64,000 nucleotides of DNA from Rhodobacter sp. SGA-6-6 (GCF_011043545.1 NZ_JAAKGP010000007.1:186001-250000), one strand, 5' to 3'. Counted from the first letter of the stretch, positions 1-8,848 are shown. Notes: generated by a model from the sequence alone, not told the origin. Program-made: numbers and translations.

Positions 1-1530
1 CTCGACGAGCCCACCACCGCGCTGGACGTGACGGTGGAGGCCGGGATCGTCGATCTGGTCAAGGCCTTGGGCGAGAAATACGGCACCTCGATGCTGTTCA
101 TCTCGCACAACCTCGGCCTCGTTCTCGATGTCTGCGACCGCATCTGCGTGATGTATTCCGGCGAGGCGGTGGAGACCGGCAATGTCGAACAGGTCTTCAC
201 TGAGATGCGCCACCCCTATACCCAGGCGCTGTTCCGCTCGATCCCGCTGCCCGGGGCGGACAAGAACGCGCGGCCGCTGATCTCGATCCCCGGCAACTTC
301 CCCCTGCCGCACGAACGGCCGCCGGGCTGCAACTTCGGCCCGCGCTGCGACTATTTCCAGGCCGGCCGCTGCGACGCTGCCGAGATCCCGATGTTCCCGG
401 TGCCGGGCGACCGCCACGCCAGCCGCTGCCTGCGGTGGGACGAGATCGACTGGACCGCCCCGCCCGCGAAACGGGTGGCGAAGGAGAAGCTGCCGGTCGG
501 CGAGGTGGTCCTGAAGATGGAGGACCTGAAGAAATACTACAGCGTCTCCACCGGCGCCTTCGGCGGCGGCGCGACAAAGGTGGTCAAGGCCAACGAGACC
601 CTCAGCTTCGAGGCCCGCGAGGGCGAGACCCTGGCCATCGTCGGCGAATCCGGCTGCGGCAAGTCCACCTTCGCCAAGGTGCTGATGGGACTGGAGACCG
701 CCACCGACGGCCAGATCATGCTCTTCGATGAAAACGTCCAGTCCACCCCGATCCAGAAGCGCGGTGCCGACACCATCTCCCAGGTGCAGATGGTGTTCCA
801 GAACCCGTTCGACACGCTGAACCCCTCGATGACCGTCGGCCGCCAGATCATCCGCGCGCTGGAGATCTTCGGCGTCGGCGATTCGGATGCCGACCGCGAG
901 CGGCGGATGCTGGAACTCCTCGACCTGGTGAAGCTGCCCCGCGCCTTCGCCGAGCGGATGCCGCGGCAACTCTCCGGCGGCCAGAAGCAGCGCGTCGGCA
1001 TCGCCCGGGCCTTCGCCGGCGGCGCCAAGGTGGTGGTGGCGGACGAGCCGGTCTCGGCGCTGGACGTGTCGGTTCAGGCCGCGGTGACGGACCTGCTGAT
1101 GGACATCCAGCGCCAGAACCGCACCACGCTGCTGTTCATCAGCCACGACCTGTCGATCGTCCGCTATCTCTCCGACCGGGTGATGGTGATGTATCTCGGC
1201 CATGTGGTCGAGATGGGCACGACGGATCAGGTCTTCGCCCCGCCCTACCACCCCTATACCGAGGCGCTGCTCTCCGCCGTCCCCATCGCCGACCCGCATG
1301 TGGAAAAGAAGCGCATCGTGCTTGAGGGCGAGATCCCCTCGGCGGTGAACCCGCCGCCGGGCTGCCCGTTCCAGACCCGCTGCCGCTGGAAGTCGCAGGT
1401 CCCCGGCAACCTCTGCGAGGTGGAAGTGCCGCCGGTGCAGGTGCTGGAGGGCGGCCACCAGATCAAGTGCCACCTCTCCGCCGAAGTGCTGGCGAAGATG
1501 GAGCCGGTGATCAAGATCGCCGCGGAGTGA
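1..1530 (+). CDS. Peptide-type ABC transporter, fused double ATP-binding subunit (5' truncated)
   Basis: The reading frame is already open at base 1, in the middle of the first ATPase domain: the first nine residues are its Walker B and D-loop (LDEPTTALD). The H-loop (ISHNLG) and a Cys-bearing oligopeptide/dipeptide C-terminal segment (HPYTQAL, then PPGCNFGPRC) follow. A complete second ATPase comes next, with Walker A GESGCGKST near residue 215, signature LSGGQKQR, Walker B VVVADEPVSALD, SHDLSIV, and a second HPYTEAL segment with PPGCPFQTRC. Two such domains in one chain are typical of DppDF/GsiA-like ATPases that energise uptake of peptides, glutathione or related small solutes at the inner membrane. 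The permeases and binding protein would lie to the left, outside the window, so the substrate is unknown. An internal ATG at 28 is not a real start. Confidence 0.93.
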   Translation, partial: LDEPTTALDVTVEAGIVDLVKALGEKYGTSMLFISHNLGLVLDVCDRICVMYSGEAVETGNVEQVFTEMRHPYTQALFRSIPLPGADKNARPLISIPGNFPLPHERPPGCNFGPRCDYFQAGRCDAAEIPMFPVPGDRHASRCLRWDEIDWTAPPAKRVAKEKLPVGEVVLKMEDLKKYYSVSTGAFGGGATKVVKANETLSFEAREGETLAIVGESGCGKSTFAKVLMGLETATDGQIMLFDENVQSTPIQKRGADTISQVQMVFQNPFDTLNPSMTVGRQIIRALEIFGVGDSDADRERRMLELLDLVKLPRAFAERMPRQLSGGQKQRVGIARAFAGGAKVVVADEPVSALDVSVQAAVTDLLMDIQRQNRTTLLFISHDLSIVRYLSDRVMVMYLGHVVEMGTTDQVFAPPYHPYTEALLSAVPIADPHVEKKRIVLEGEIPSAVNPPPGCPFQTRCRWKSQVPGNLCEVEVPPVQVLEGGHQIKCHLSAEVLAKMEPVIKIAAE

Positions 1531-1539
1531 GGGAAGGAC

Positions 1540-1564
1540 CCCGGATTTTCGCCGAAAATCCGGG
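1540..1564. terminator. Bidirectional hairpin between convergent genes
   Basis: A perfect 12-bp stem (CCCGGATTTTCG, single C, CGAAAATCCGGG) lies between the stop codons of the convergent ABC gene and lytic transglycosylase gene. It belongs to a small palindrome family with core GATTTTCG/CGAAAATC seen again near 16630, 26652, 26679, 42875 and 52910. There is no T-run, so its terminator role is inferred from position. Confidence 0.6.
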
Positions 1565-1567
1565 CGC

Positions 1568-2200
1568 TTACCCGAGGATCGCCTTCACGTAGGCCTTGGT
1601 CTCGGCATAGGGCGGGATGCCGCCGTGTTTTTCCACTGCGCCCGGGCCGGCGTTGTAGGCGGCCAGCGCCAGCTTCCAGCTGCCGAACTTGTCGTACATC
1701 ATCCGCAGGTAGCGCGCGCCGCCTTCCAGGTTCTGGTGCGGATCGCTGATGTCGACGCCCAGCTTCTTCGCCGTGCCCGGCATCAGCTGCGCCAGCCCGG
1801 TCGCGCCCTTGTGGCTGACCGCGCCGGGGTTCCAGCCGCTTTCGCGCTGCACCAGCCGCAGGAACAGGTCCTCCGGGATGCCGTGCTTCTTCGCCGCCGC
1901 CTTGGCGACCTCCAGATACTTGCCCTTGTAGGCGCCGCGGAACTTCGGCACCGCCTCGGTGCCCTCGCCGCCGGCGATCTTGCCGGCCTTGTAGTCCGGC
2001 GTCAGCTTGATCGAGCCGGAATACTGGTCCGCCAGCCGCCCGTCCAGCAGCGCGGTCTGGCTCTTGAAGATGGTGGAGCGGTTCTTCTTGCCCTGGAACA
2101 GCACGTCGTCGGCCAGGGCCGGCACGGCGGCCAGGGCAATCGAAAGCGTCGCAAGGGCGCCGAGGGCGCGGGCTGTGCGGGGCAGCGGATGGCGCGTCAT
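1568..2200 (-). CDS. Secreted SLT-domain lytic transglycosylase
   Basis: A 210-residue protein with a Sec signal peptide (RHPLPR, hydrophobic stretch, likely cleavage after ALA at residue 30). Its C-terminal half is a soluble lytic transglycosylase domain: the presumed catalytic Glu120 is in VQRESGW, followed by [14 protein letters not shown] and [10 protein letters not shown]. The family cleaves the MurNAc-GlcNAc bond of peptidoglycan in the periplasm with formation of 1,6-anhydroMurNAc. I chose ATG at 2200; a TTG one codon upstream is closer to the AAGGA ribosome site and is the alternative. It is short for the family, with only about 80 residues before the SLT fold, so it is a small, possibly specialised enzyme (e.g. 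associated with an envelope machine) rather than a full Slt70. It is transcribed away from ssb. Confidence 0.88.
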   Translation of the reverse strand: MTRHPLPRTARALGALATLSIALAAVPALADDVLFQGKKNRSTIFKSQTALLDGRLADQYSGSIKLTPDYKAGKIAGGEGTEAVPKFRGAYKGKYLEVAKAAAKKHGIPEDLFLRLVQRESGWNPGAVSHKGATGLAQLMPGTAKKLGVDISDPHQNLEGGARYLRMMYDKFGSWKLALAAYNAGPGAVEKHGGIPPYAETKAYVKAILG

Positions 2201-2459
2201 CAAGGCGTCTTCCTTAGCAAGCAGCAGGATCGGTGTCCGGCCCGGGCCGGCGGTTGGTGCAGCACTATACGGAGGATGCGACCGGATTCCAGTGGGGTTT
2301 TGCCGATCCGCCCCCCGCAGCCCCCTCCGCCATCGGCAATCCGCCGCCGACGGCGGTAACAGCGGCCCGCCGGTTGCGGGGACCGGAGGGCGCGTGTAGA
2401 GGTTTTGTCAACCATGCCGGGCGCAGTCTTCCGGCAGATGGAATCAGGAGAGGTGCGAC
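2201..2459. other. Divergent intergenic region, SLT gene / ssb
   Basis: About 260 bp separate the two divergent starts. I see a good ribosome site for ssb (AGGAGAGG ending 6-7 nt before the ATG) but no clear -35/-10 pair and no GTTC-N7-GTTC SOS box of the alphaproteobacterial type. Confidence 0.4.
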
Positions 2460-2999
2460 ATGGCGGGTTCGGTCAACAAGGTGATCCTCATCGGCAATCT
2501 GGGCCGCGACCCCGAGGTGCGCAGCTTCCAGAACGGCGGCAAGGTGGTGAACCTGCGCATCGCCACCTCGGAAACCTGGCGCGACCGCAGCACCGGCGAG
2601 CGCAAGGAACGCACCGAATGGCATTCGGTGGCGATCTTCAACGAACCGCTCGGCAAGATCGCCGAGCAATACCTGCGCAAGGGCAGCACCGTCTATATCG
2701 AGGGGCAGCTGGAAACCCGCAAATGGCAGGACCAGTCGGGGCAGGAGCGCTATACCACCGAGGTGGTGCTGCGGCCCTATTCGGGCAACCTCACCCTGCT
2801 GGGCGGCCGCGGCGAAGGCGGCGGCGGTGGACAGGGCGGCTATGACGACCGCGGCGCCGGCGGCGGCTATGACGACTACGGCAGCCAGGGCGGCGGCGGC
2901 GCTTCCGGCAGCCGCGGCGGCTATGGCGGCGCGCCGGCGGGCGGCGGCGCCCAGGGCGGCGGCCGCGCCTCGGACATGGACGACGAAATCCCGTTCTGA
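2460..2999 (+). CDS. ssb: Single-stranded DNA-binding protein
   Basis: A 179-residue SSB. Residues 1 to about 110 form the OB fold ([43 protein letters not shown]). A Gly/Tyr-rich, low-complexity linker follows, and the acidic tail ends in DDEIPF, the docking peptide for replication and repair partners. The protein coats single-stranded DNA as a tetramer during replication, recombination and repair. An AGGAGAGG ribosome site supports the ATG. The length and tail are normal for alphaproteobacterial SSB. Confidence 0.97.
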   Translation: MAGSVNKVILIGNLGRDPEVRSFQNGGKVVNLRIATSETWRDRSTGERKERTEWHSVAIFNEPLGKIAEQYLRKGSTVYIEGQLETRKWQDQSGQERYTTEVVLRPYSGNLTLLGGRGEGGGGGQGGYDDRGAGGGYDDYGSQGGGGASGSRGGYGGAPAGGGAQGGGRASDMDDEIPF

Positions 3000-3053
3000 A
3001 TCCCGCTCCCTGCGGCCCCCTGCCGCTCTGGACCTTGGCGGCGGCATTCCCTA

Positions 3054-3059
3054 TATAAT
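3054..3059 (+). promoter_or_regulatory. Candidate -10 element upstream of the SufT-like gene
   Basis: A perfect TATAAT sits 32 bp before the ATG at 3091, in an otherwise GC-rich gap downstream of ssb. A -35 is not clear: TTGGCG at 3035 is only 13 bp away and TGGACC at 3029 is 19 bp away. It suggests that the gene has its own promoter independent of ssb. Confidence 0.45.
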
Positions 3060-3090
3060 CGCTCAACATCCGCCGCAGGACCGGAACGCC

Positions 3091-3444
3091 ATGCAGGACC
3101 ACGTCGAGGGAACGCCGCTGATCAGGCCCTCCAGCACCGACCATCCGCTTTACGACAGCGTGGTCGAGGCCTGCCGCACCGTGTTCGACCCGGAAATCCC
3201 GGTGAACATCTTCGACCTCGGGCTGGTCTACACCATCGAGATCAGCCCCGAGAACGCTGTCGACATCACCATGACCCTGACCGCCCCCGGCTGCCCGGTG
3301 GCGGGCGAGATGCCCGGCTGGGTGGCCGAGGCGGTGGAGCCGCTGCCGGGGGTGAAGGAAGTCGACGTCCACATGACCTTCGACCCGCCCTGGGGCATGG
3401 ACATGATGTCCGACGAGGCCCGGCTGGAACTGGGGTTCATGTGA
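3091..3444 (+). CDS. MIP18/SufT-type Fe-S cluster assembly factor (DUF59)
   Basis: A 117-residue one-domain DUF59 protein. The family hallmarks are FDPEIPVNIFDLGLVY near residues 32-47 and a single Cys in LTAPGCPVAGEMPG, the residue thought to handle iron or the cluster in SufT/Cia2 proteins. These proteins help load Fe-S clusters onto client enzymes. An IscA/SufA protein lies 1.6 kb downstream, although two unrelated genes intervene. The ATG at 3091 was chosen because the family motif begins shortly after it and a purine-rich AGGA precedes it; the frame is open further upstream but that part is compositionally unlike protein. Gene symbol left blank because the Suf operon itself is not here. 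Confidence 0.9.
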   Translation: MQDHVEGTPLIRPSSTDHPLYDSVVEACRTVFDPEIPVNIFDLGLVYTIEISPENAVDITMTLTAPGCPVAGEMPGWVAEAVEPLPGVKEVDVHMTFDPPWGMDMMSDEARLELGFM

Positions 3445-3612
3445 GGCAAGCCTTGGGGCTTGCAATCCGCCTGTTCAAGCCAGCAGGCTTGCTGTTGGCC
3501 GATGCAAGGATTTTCCCTCGCCATCTCCGTCTCCATCAAGAGACAAGGCTTGATCCGGGCCAAATCAAGGCGTAAAGCTTGATTATCCCGTGATCAAGCT
3601 GGAGGGCTTGAT
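3445..3612. repeat. Six-unit array of CAAG-N8-CTTG dyads, 29-bp period
   Basis: The whole gap between the SufT-like stop and the SatD-like start is filled by six dyad sites with the form CAAG, 8 bp, CTTG. They begin (counting two flanking bases) at 3445, 3474, 3503, 3535, 3564 and 3593. Steps are 29, 29, 32, 29 and 29 bp. The last three have perfect 6-bp arms ATCAAG and CTTGAT; the third unit is degenerate (CTCG for CTTG). Spacers are not conserved, although most end in GG. The last copy covers the ribosome site (GGAGGG 3601-3606) and the ATG at 3611. I read it as a cooperative operator, probably for the helix-turn-helix protein encoded immediately downstream. Confidence 0.8.
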
Positions 3613-4267
3613 GTTTCCCTCGGCCATTGCCGTCCTGACGGGCGATCTCATCGGCTCCACCGGGCATCCGGCCTCGGCCACGGACAGCGCGATGCAGCGG
3701 ATCGCAGAGGCCGCCGTCGGTATCGCCGGCTGGTCCTCGGCCGCGGATCCGCGTTTTACCCGCTTCCGGGGGGATGGCTGGCAGATCTACCTCGAAGACC
3801 CCCAATATTGCCTGCGCGCCGCCCTGACCATCGCGGCCGCCCTGCGCGCCCATGATCCCGGCCTCGCCACGCGCCTTTCCATTGCGATCGGGCCTGCGGA
3901 GACTCTGGGCAGCACCGACCTTTCCGACGCGGCGGGCGAGGCGTTCCAGCTGTCCGGCCGCGCCTTCGATGCCATGCCGAAGTCGGGCCGCATCGCGATC
4001 ACCGGGACAGGCATCGGCGAACGGGACGGAATCATCGCCCGGCAGATGTTCGAGCGGACAAGCCGCTGGACCGCCGCCCAGGCCGAAGCGGTGGCGATCT
4101 ATCTTCATCCCGACAACCCGACCCTGCACGACATCGCACTCCGTCTCGGCATCACGCCACAAGCCGTGAACTATCGGCTGGGCGGCGGCGGGGCGGTCAA
4201 CCTGCGCAGCAACCTGCAACTCTGGGAGGAGGTGATCGCGCATGACCTCGCCATCGCCCATGGCTGA
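3611..4267 (+). CDS. SatD-family protein: cyclase-like N-terminus plus C-terminal HTH
   Basis: A 218-residue protein. The N-terminal region resembles a nucleotidyl-cyclase-type fold as in SatD proteins: VLTGDLIGS (Gly11-Asp12), FRGDGWQIY (52-60), RLSIAIG, then SDAAGEAFQLSGRAFD. The C-terminus has a helix-turn-helix (TLHDIALRLGITPQAVNYRL, 171-190) preceded by RWTAAQAEAV. I chose ATG 3611, not the in-frame GTG at 3590, because GGAGGG lies 5 nt before it. SatD is known from the acid-tolerance locus of streptococci, but its biochemistry is unsettled. The HTH together with the dyad array covering its own start suggests a ligand-responsive autoregulator. It overlaps the next gene by 26 bp, so the two are translationally coupled. 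Confidence 0.75.
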   Translation: MFPSAIAVLTGDLIGSTGHPASATDSAMQRIAEAAVGIAGWSSAADPRFTRFRGDGWQIYLEDPQYCLRAALTIAAALRAHDPGLATRLSIAIGPAETLGSTDLSDAAGEAFQLSGRAFDAMPKSGRIAITGTGIGERDGIIARQMFERTSRWTAAQAEAVAIYLHPDNPTLHDIALRLGITPQAVNYRLGGGGAVNLRSNLQLWEEVIAHDLAIAHG

Positions 4268-4985
4268 CACCCTCGCCGCCCTTCTCTTCGCCCATGTGCT
4301 GGCCGATTTCCTGTTCCAGACCGGATGGATGGTTGCGAACAAGCGCCGCCCGGCCGCGCTGGCGGCGCATGGAGCGGTGGTGCTGGCGACCGCGGCCGCC
4401 GCCACCGGGACGCTGACGCTGTCGCTGCTCTGGCTGGCGGCGCTGCATCTGGCGGTGGATGCCGGCAAGGCGCGGCTGGCGCCGGGGCTGGCCGCCTTCC
4501 TGGGCGACCAGGCGCTGCATCTGGCGGCGCTGGCCGCCTTGGCCCTCTGGCAGCCCGGGCTCTGGGCCGGCGGGCTCTGGTCCGGTTGCACCACCCTGCC
4601 GGCGCTGATGGCGCTGGCGGCGGGGTTCATCCTCGCCACCCGGGCGGGCGGCTTCGCCATCGGCCTGCTGATGGCGCCCTTCGCCCGCCGCCTGCCCGCC
4701 GACATCGCCGCCGAAAGTCTGCCCGGCGCCGGGCGGACCATCGGGCTGATGGAGCGCGGGCTGATCTTCGCCTTCCTGCTGATCGGCCAGCCCGAGGGCG
4801 TGGGCCTCTTGATCGCCGCCAAGTCGATCCTGCGCTTCGGCGCGGTGCGCGACGACCGGGCGCTGTCGGAATATGTCATCATCGGCACACTGGCTTCGGT
4901 CGGCTGGGCGCTGGCGGCGGGCTACGGCACGCTCGGCCTGCTGTCGCAGCTGCCGCCCATTGGATTTCCGCCGCTCTTGCCCTAA
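4242..4985 (+). CDS. DUF3307 multi-spanning membrane protein
   Basis: A 247-residue polytopic inner-membrane protein. The N-terminus ALLFAHVLADFLFQTGWMV is the DUF3307 signature (acidic and aromatic residues in the first helix), followed by about six further hydrophobic segments and KRRPAALAAHG in the first loop. The start at 4242 lies inside the SatD-like gene, preceded by a strong GGGAGGAGG 9 nt upstream. Adjacent SatD and DUF3307 genes recur in other phyla as I recall, so the pair is probably one functional unit, for example a membrane protein whose expression or activity is set by the SatD-like sensor. No enzymatic motif is visible and the function is unknown. Confidence 0.75.
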   Translation: MTSPSPMADTLAALLFAHVLADFLFQTGWMVANKRRPAALAAHGAVVLATAAAATGTLTLSLLWLAALHLAVDAGKARLAPGLAAFLGDQALHLAALAALALWQPGLWAGGLWSGCTTLPALMALAAGFILATRAGGFAIGLLMAPFARRLPADIAAESLPGAGRTIGLMERGLIFAFLLIGQPEGVGLLIAAKSILRFGAVRDDRALSEYVIIGTLASVGWALAAGYGTLGLLSQLPPIGFPPLLP

Positions 4986-5010
4986 ATTGACTCCCAAACA
5001 GGAGTTTTCC

Positions 5011-5376
5011 ATGTTCGGCATTCCCGGCAAGGCCGCAGTCACCCTCACCCCCGCCGCGGCGAAGCAGATCGCCCGGCTGATGGCGCGCGACGGCCGGCAG
5101 GGCCTGCGCATCGGCGTCAAGAAGGGCGGCTGCGCGGGAATGGAGTACACCATGGACTACGTGTCCGAGGTCAACCCGCTGGACGAGGTGGTGGAGCAGG
5201 ACGGCGCCCGGGTGCTGATCGCACCGATGGCGCAGATGTTCCTGATCGGCACCGTGATCGACTACGAGACCAGCCTGCTGGAGTCGAAGTTCGTCTTCCG
5301 CAACCCGAACGTGTCCGAGGCCTGCGGCTGCGGCGAATCGGTCAGCTTCAAGGACGCAGACCCGGCCCGGGCCTGA
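5011..5376 (+). CDS. A-type Fe-S cluster carrier (IscA/SufA/HesB family)
   Basis: A 121-residue A-type scaffold. The three conserved cysteines are present: Cys41 in KKGGCAGMEY, and Cys105 and Cys107 in SEACGCGES. These proteins carry [2Fe-2S] or [4Fe-4S] clusters from the Suf/Isc scaffold to apo-enzymes in the cytoplasm. CAGGAG lies 6 nt before the ATG at 5011; the frame is open upstream into the DUF3307 gene but that is a shadow. It is a separate short gene 25 bp after the DUF3307 stop, followed by a long structured repeat rather than another gene. Which member (sufA, iscA or erpA) cannot be decided without its operon. Confidence 0.92.
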   Translation: MFGIPGKAAVTLTPAAAKQIARLMARDGRQGLRIGVKKGGCAGMEYTMDYVSEVNPLDEVVEQDGARVLIAPMAQMFLIGTVIDYETSLLESKFVFRNPNVSEACGCGESVSFKDADPARA

Positions 5377-5415
5377 CTCGGGGTTCGCCCGCTTCTCGCT
5401 TCTCCCCCATTTCCA

Positions 5416-5626
5416 TGGCGAAGGCCGTCGCCTTCGCCACAGCGCACCATATCAACCATCACGGCCGGGACCATAAGTCCCGGCCAGCGCCCGCCCCGCC
5501 CTCGGCGGGCGCTTCTCGCCCGCCGGGTCGGGCGCTGGCCTCTCGGGGTTTAGCGTGACCAATGTCTCCGGGTGCAGCCGTCCCACACGGGCGGGGGCGA
5601 GGCAGTGCCTCGCCTGCTCCCGCCCG
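5416..5626 (-). repeat. 210-bp multi-hairpin repeat, copy A
   Basis: First of four near-full copies (others at 17812, 22851 and 62037; this one is inverted). In repeat orientation it contains: a GGCGAGGCA-C-TGCCTCGCC palindrome flanked by CGGGCGGGAG and CCCGCCCG; a large stem GCCAGCGCCCG...CGGGCGCTGGC enclosing GGCGGGCG/CGCCCGCC; a GGCCGGGAC.../GTCCCGGCC stem; and a terminal GGCGAAGGC.../GCCTTCGCC stem. Loops vary while stems are kept. The gap from the IscA-like stop to tpiA (345 bp) holds only this element. Confidence 0.85.
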
Positions 5627-5721
5627 AGGGAAACGGCGGAACCGCGGGCCTCCCCCCACCCCTCCGGTTGTAGCGAATCCCGTTTTGGCCTAGGGCTGTT
5701 GCAGACCAGATGGAGGGCGGG

Positions 5722-6462
<741 letters not shown>

Positions 6463-6529
6463 CCCGCTCGCGACCCGTTCTGTCGCCCTTGGGCCAGACC
6501 TGCCCGCCCGTCCGTGCGAGGCAGGCGGA

Positions 6530-7468
6530 ATGACAGCCGCATCCGCCCCCGGCCGCCCGCAGACCGGGCTTCTGGCCGCCAACCTGATCTGCATGGCCTC
6601 GATGGTGATCTGGGCCGCCGGCCTGCCCGCCGCCGACCTGCTGATCCCGCTTCTGCCGGGCGACCAGCTGACGGCGATGCGGATGTCCTGGGCCGCCGCG
6701 GCGGTGGCGCTGTTCTGGCTGCTGCGCGAAGGCCCCGGCCCCCTCCTGCGCGCCGATTGGCTGCGGGGCATCGCCGTCGGCAGCCTGATCGGCTTCGGCG
6801 CCTGGTGCCTGATCCTCGGCCAGGCCCGCGGCGGCGCGGTGCTGGCCGCCGTGATCTCCTCCACCCTGCCGGTGGTCGGCATCGCGCTGGAGGTGATGCT
6901 GGATGGCCGCCGGCTGACCCCGGCGCTGGTGCTCGGCCTGCTGCTGTCGCTGGCCGGCGGGGCGATGGCGCTGGACCCGGGCAGCGGCGCGGGGGCCGGG
7001 CTGAACCTGGTGATCGGCGCCGCGCTCTGCTTCTGCTCGGTCACGCTCTTCGCGCTCGGCTCGCGGCTGACGGTCACCGCCTTTCCGAAGGAAAGCCCGC
7101 TCGGCCGCACCGCCGTCACCCTGACCGGGGCCGCGGTGGCCATCCTTGCCGCCGCCGGGGCGCAATGGGCATCGGGCGGCCCGGCTCCGACCTTTGCCGC
7201 CTGGGGCTGGCCCGAGGTCGGCGCCATGCTGCTGTTCAGCGTCGGCGCGCTCGGCATCAGCCAGGTGATGTGGATCATGTCGGTGGAACGGCTGGGCATC
7301 GGGCTTTCGGCATTGCACATCAACGCCGCGCCCTTCTATGTGATGCTGATCCTCTTCGCCCTCGGCAGCCCGTGGAACTGGCCCCAAGCCGCCGCCGCCG
7401 CCGTGGTCGGCCTCGGCGTGCTGATCGCGCAGGGGATCGTGCCCCTGCCGTTCGGAGCCCGCAGATGA
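6530..7468 (+). CDS. EamA/DMT-family inner-membrane transporter
   Basis: A 312-residue protein with about ten hydrophobic helices arranged as two homologous EamA halves, the form of drug/metabolite exporters. The second half ends with LHINAAPFYVMLILFALG, where the family carries its conserved helix. The substrate is not predictable from sequence. Its stop overlaps the start of the cytochrome P450 gene (ATGA), so the two are translationally coupled and may act together, for example by exporting or importing the P450 substrate or product; this is inference. Confidence 0.88.
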   Translation: MTAASAPGRPQTGLLAANLICMASMVIWAAGLPAADLLIPLLPGDQLTAMRMSWAAAAVALFWLLREGPGPLLRADWLRGIAVGSLIGFGAWCLILGQARGGAVLAAVISSTLPVVGIALEVMLDGRRLTPALVLGLLLSLAGGAMALDPGSGAGAGLNLVIGAALCFCSVTLFALGSRLTVTAFPKESPLGRTAVTLTGAAVAILAAAGAQWASGGPAPTFAAWGWPEVGAMLLFSVGALGISQVMWIMSVERLGIGLSALHINAAPFYVMLILFALGSPWNWPQAAAAAVVGLGVLIAQGIVPLPFGARR

Positions 7469-8646
7469 AGACCCTGTCGCAGTCCCCCACCGATCCCGCC
7501 TTCGTGCAGAATCCCTATCCCTTCTACGAGACGGCGCGGAAGGCGGGCCCCTTCTTCCGCTGGCAGGACTACGGCCTGACCTGCACGGGGAACTTCGCCG
7601 CGGTGAACGCGATCTTCCGCGACCGCCGCTTCGGCCGCGAGGCGCCGCCGGAACTGGCGCCGCCGATCCCCGACCACCTGGAGCCCTTCTACGCGGTCGA
7701 GGCCCATTCCATGCTGGAGCTGGAGCCGCCCCGCCACACCCGCCTGCGCGGGCTGGTGCTGCGCGCCTTCACCTCGCGCCGCATCGCCGCGCTGGCGCCC
7801 GAGATCGCGGCGCTGAGCGAGGAATTGGTGGCAGGCTTCCCCGAAGACCCCTTCGACCTGCTGCAATCCTTCGCCCAGCCGCTGCCCGTCCGCATCATCG
7901 CCCGCCTACTGGGGGTGCCCGAGGAGATGGCGCCGGACCTCTTGCGCTGGTCGAACGCCATGGTCGGCATGTATATGGCCAACCGCACCCGCGAGACCGA
8001 GGACCGCGCCGCGGCGGCCGCCGAAGCCTTCGCCGCCTTCCTGCGCGGCTATGTGGACGAACGCCGCGCGCGGCCCGCCGACGACCTGATCACCCATCTG
8101 ATCGCCGCCGAGATGGAGGGCGAGAAGCTCTCTACCGACGAGCTGATCGCCACCTGCATCCTTCTCCTGAACGCCGGCCACGAGGCGACGGTGCATACCA
8201 TCGGCAACGGGGTGAAGGCGCTGCTGGAACACCGCACCCCGCCCTCGGCCCTTGCCCCCGAGGCGGTGGAGCGGACGGTGGAGGAAATCCTGCGCTACGA
8301 CCCGGCGCTGCACATGTTCACCCGTTGGGCCTACGAGGATATCGAGGTGATGGGCCAGCGTTTCGCCCGCGGCGACCGGGTGGCGCTGCTGCTGGCCGCC
8401 GCCAACCGCGACCCCGGGCAATGGGAGAAGCCCGCCGCCTTCCGCCCCGACCGCCCGGCGATGCCGCTGGTCACCTTCGGCGCCGGCCTGCATTTCTGCG
8501 TCGGCGCGCCGCTGGCGCGGCTGGAGCTGCAGGTGGCGCTGCCGATCCTGTTCCGGCGCTGCCCCGCCCTGCGGCTGACCGAGCCGCCGCTCTACGGCGA
8601 TGTCTACCATTTCCACGGGCTGCAACAGCTGATGGTGGCGCGCTGA
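7465..8646 (+). CDS. Cytochrome P450
   Basis: A soluble bacterial P450 of 393 residues. Visible motifs are the I-helix oxygen-activation segment AGHEATVHTIGNG, the K-helix EEILRYDP (ExxR) and the haem-ligand loop FGAGLHFCVGAPLARLEL with Cys345. The family inserts one oxygen atom from O2 into C-H or C=C bonds using electrons from a ferredoxin system. No dedicated ferredoxin gene adjoins it; a ferredoxin-NADP reductase lies 5 kb downstream in the sulfur operon. The start overlaps the transporter stop by 4 bp. The substrate is unknown. Confidence 0.95.
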   Translation: MKTLSQSPTDPAFVQNPYPFYETARKAGPFFRWQDYGLTCTGNFAAVNAIFRDRRFGREAPPELAPPIPDHLEPFYAVEAHSMLELEPPRHTRLRGLVLRAFTSRRIAALAPEIAALSEELVAGFPEDPFDLLQSFAQPLPVRIIARLLGVPEEMAPDLLRWSNAMVGMYMANRTRETEDRAAAAAEAFAAFLRGYVDERRARPADDLITHLIAAEMEGEKLSTDELIATCILLLNAGHEATVHTIGNGVKALLEHRTPPSALAPEAVERTVEEILRYDPALHMFTRWAYEDIEVMGQRFARGDRVALLLAAANRDPGQWEKPAAFRPDRPAMPLVTFGAGLHFCVGAPLARLELQVALPILFRRCPALRLTEPPLYGDVYHFHGLQQLMVAR

Positions 8647-8647
8647 G

Positions 8648-8828
8648 CCAATTGCGCGGCTGCCGCCGCATTCCATATCGTGGCGGCCGATGGAATCCCT
8701 TGCGGCCGCCGTCGCAGGTTGGGGGCGCTTCGCCCCCCAAACCCCCCGAGGATATTTTCATCCAGAAAGAGGCGGCATCCTCTTTCTGGACAACAAATAT
8801 CCCGGGGGGTCCGGGGGGCTGGCCCCCC
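8648..8828 (+). repeat. CCAGAAAGAGG hairpin element, copy 1, with G-rich tail
   Basis: After the P450 stop comes CGCGGCTGCCGCCGCATTCC, then GGGGGGCGAAGCGCCCCC-type DNA, then GGATATTT (8750), CCAGAAAGAGG (8762-8772), its complement CCTCTTTCTGG (8779-8789) and AAATATCC (8795-8802), ending with a GGGGGGCTGGCCCCCC stem. Two related copies are at 29173 and 34948. It lies between the convergent P450 and Lrp genes, where it can serve as a bidirectional terminator. Confidence 0.8.
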
Positions 8829-8848
8829 GGCCCGCGGCTGATCGAGGC

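Noticed and set aside
2204-2459. SOS (LexA) box before ssb
   Set aside because: No GTTC-N7-GTTC or GAAC-N7-GAAC pattern was found.
3590-3610. GTG start for the SatD-like gene
   Set aside because: The GGAGGG site lies after it and serves ATG 3611; the extra seven residues lie in the dyad array.
3445-3612. CRISPR-like array
   Set aside because: Only 4+4 bases per unit are kept, units are dyads, there is no cas gene and no constant repeat with unique spacers.
6514-8646. A 710-residue fusion protein ending in the P450
   Set aside because: The first 317 codons are the out-of-frame shadow of the transporter gene; the P450 starts at the ATG overlapping the transporter stop.
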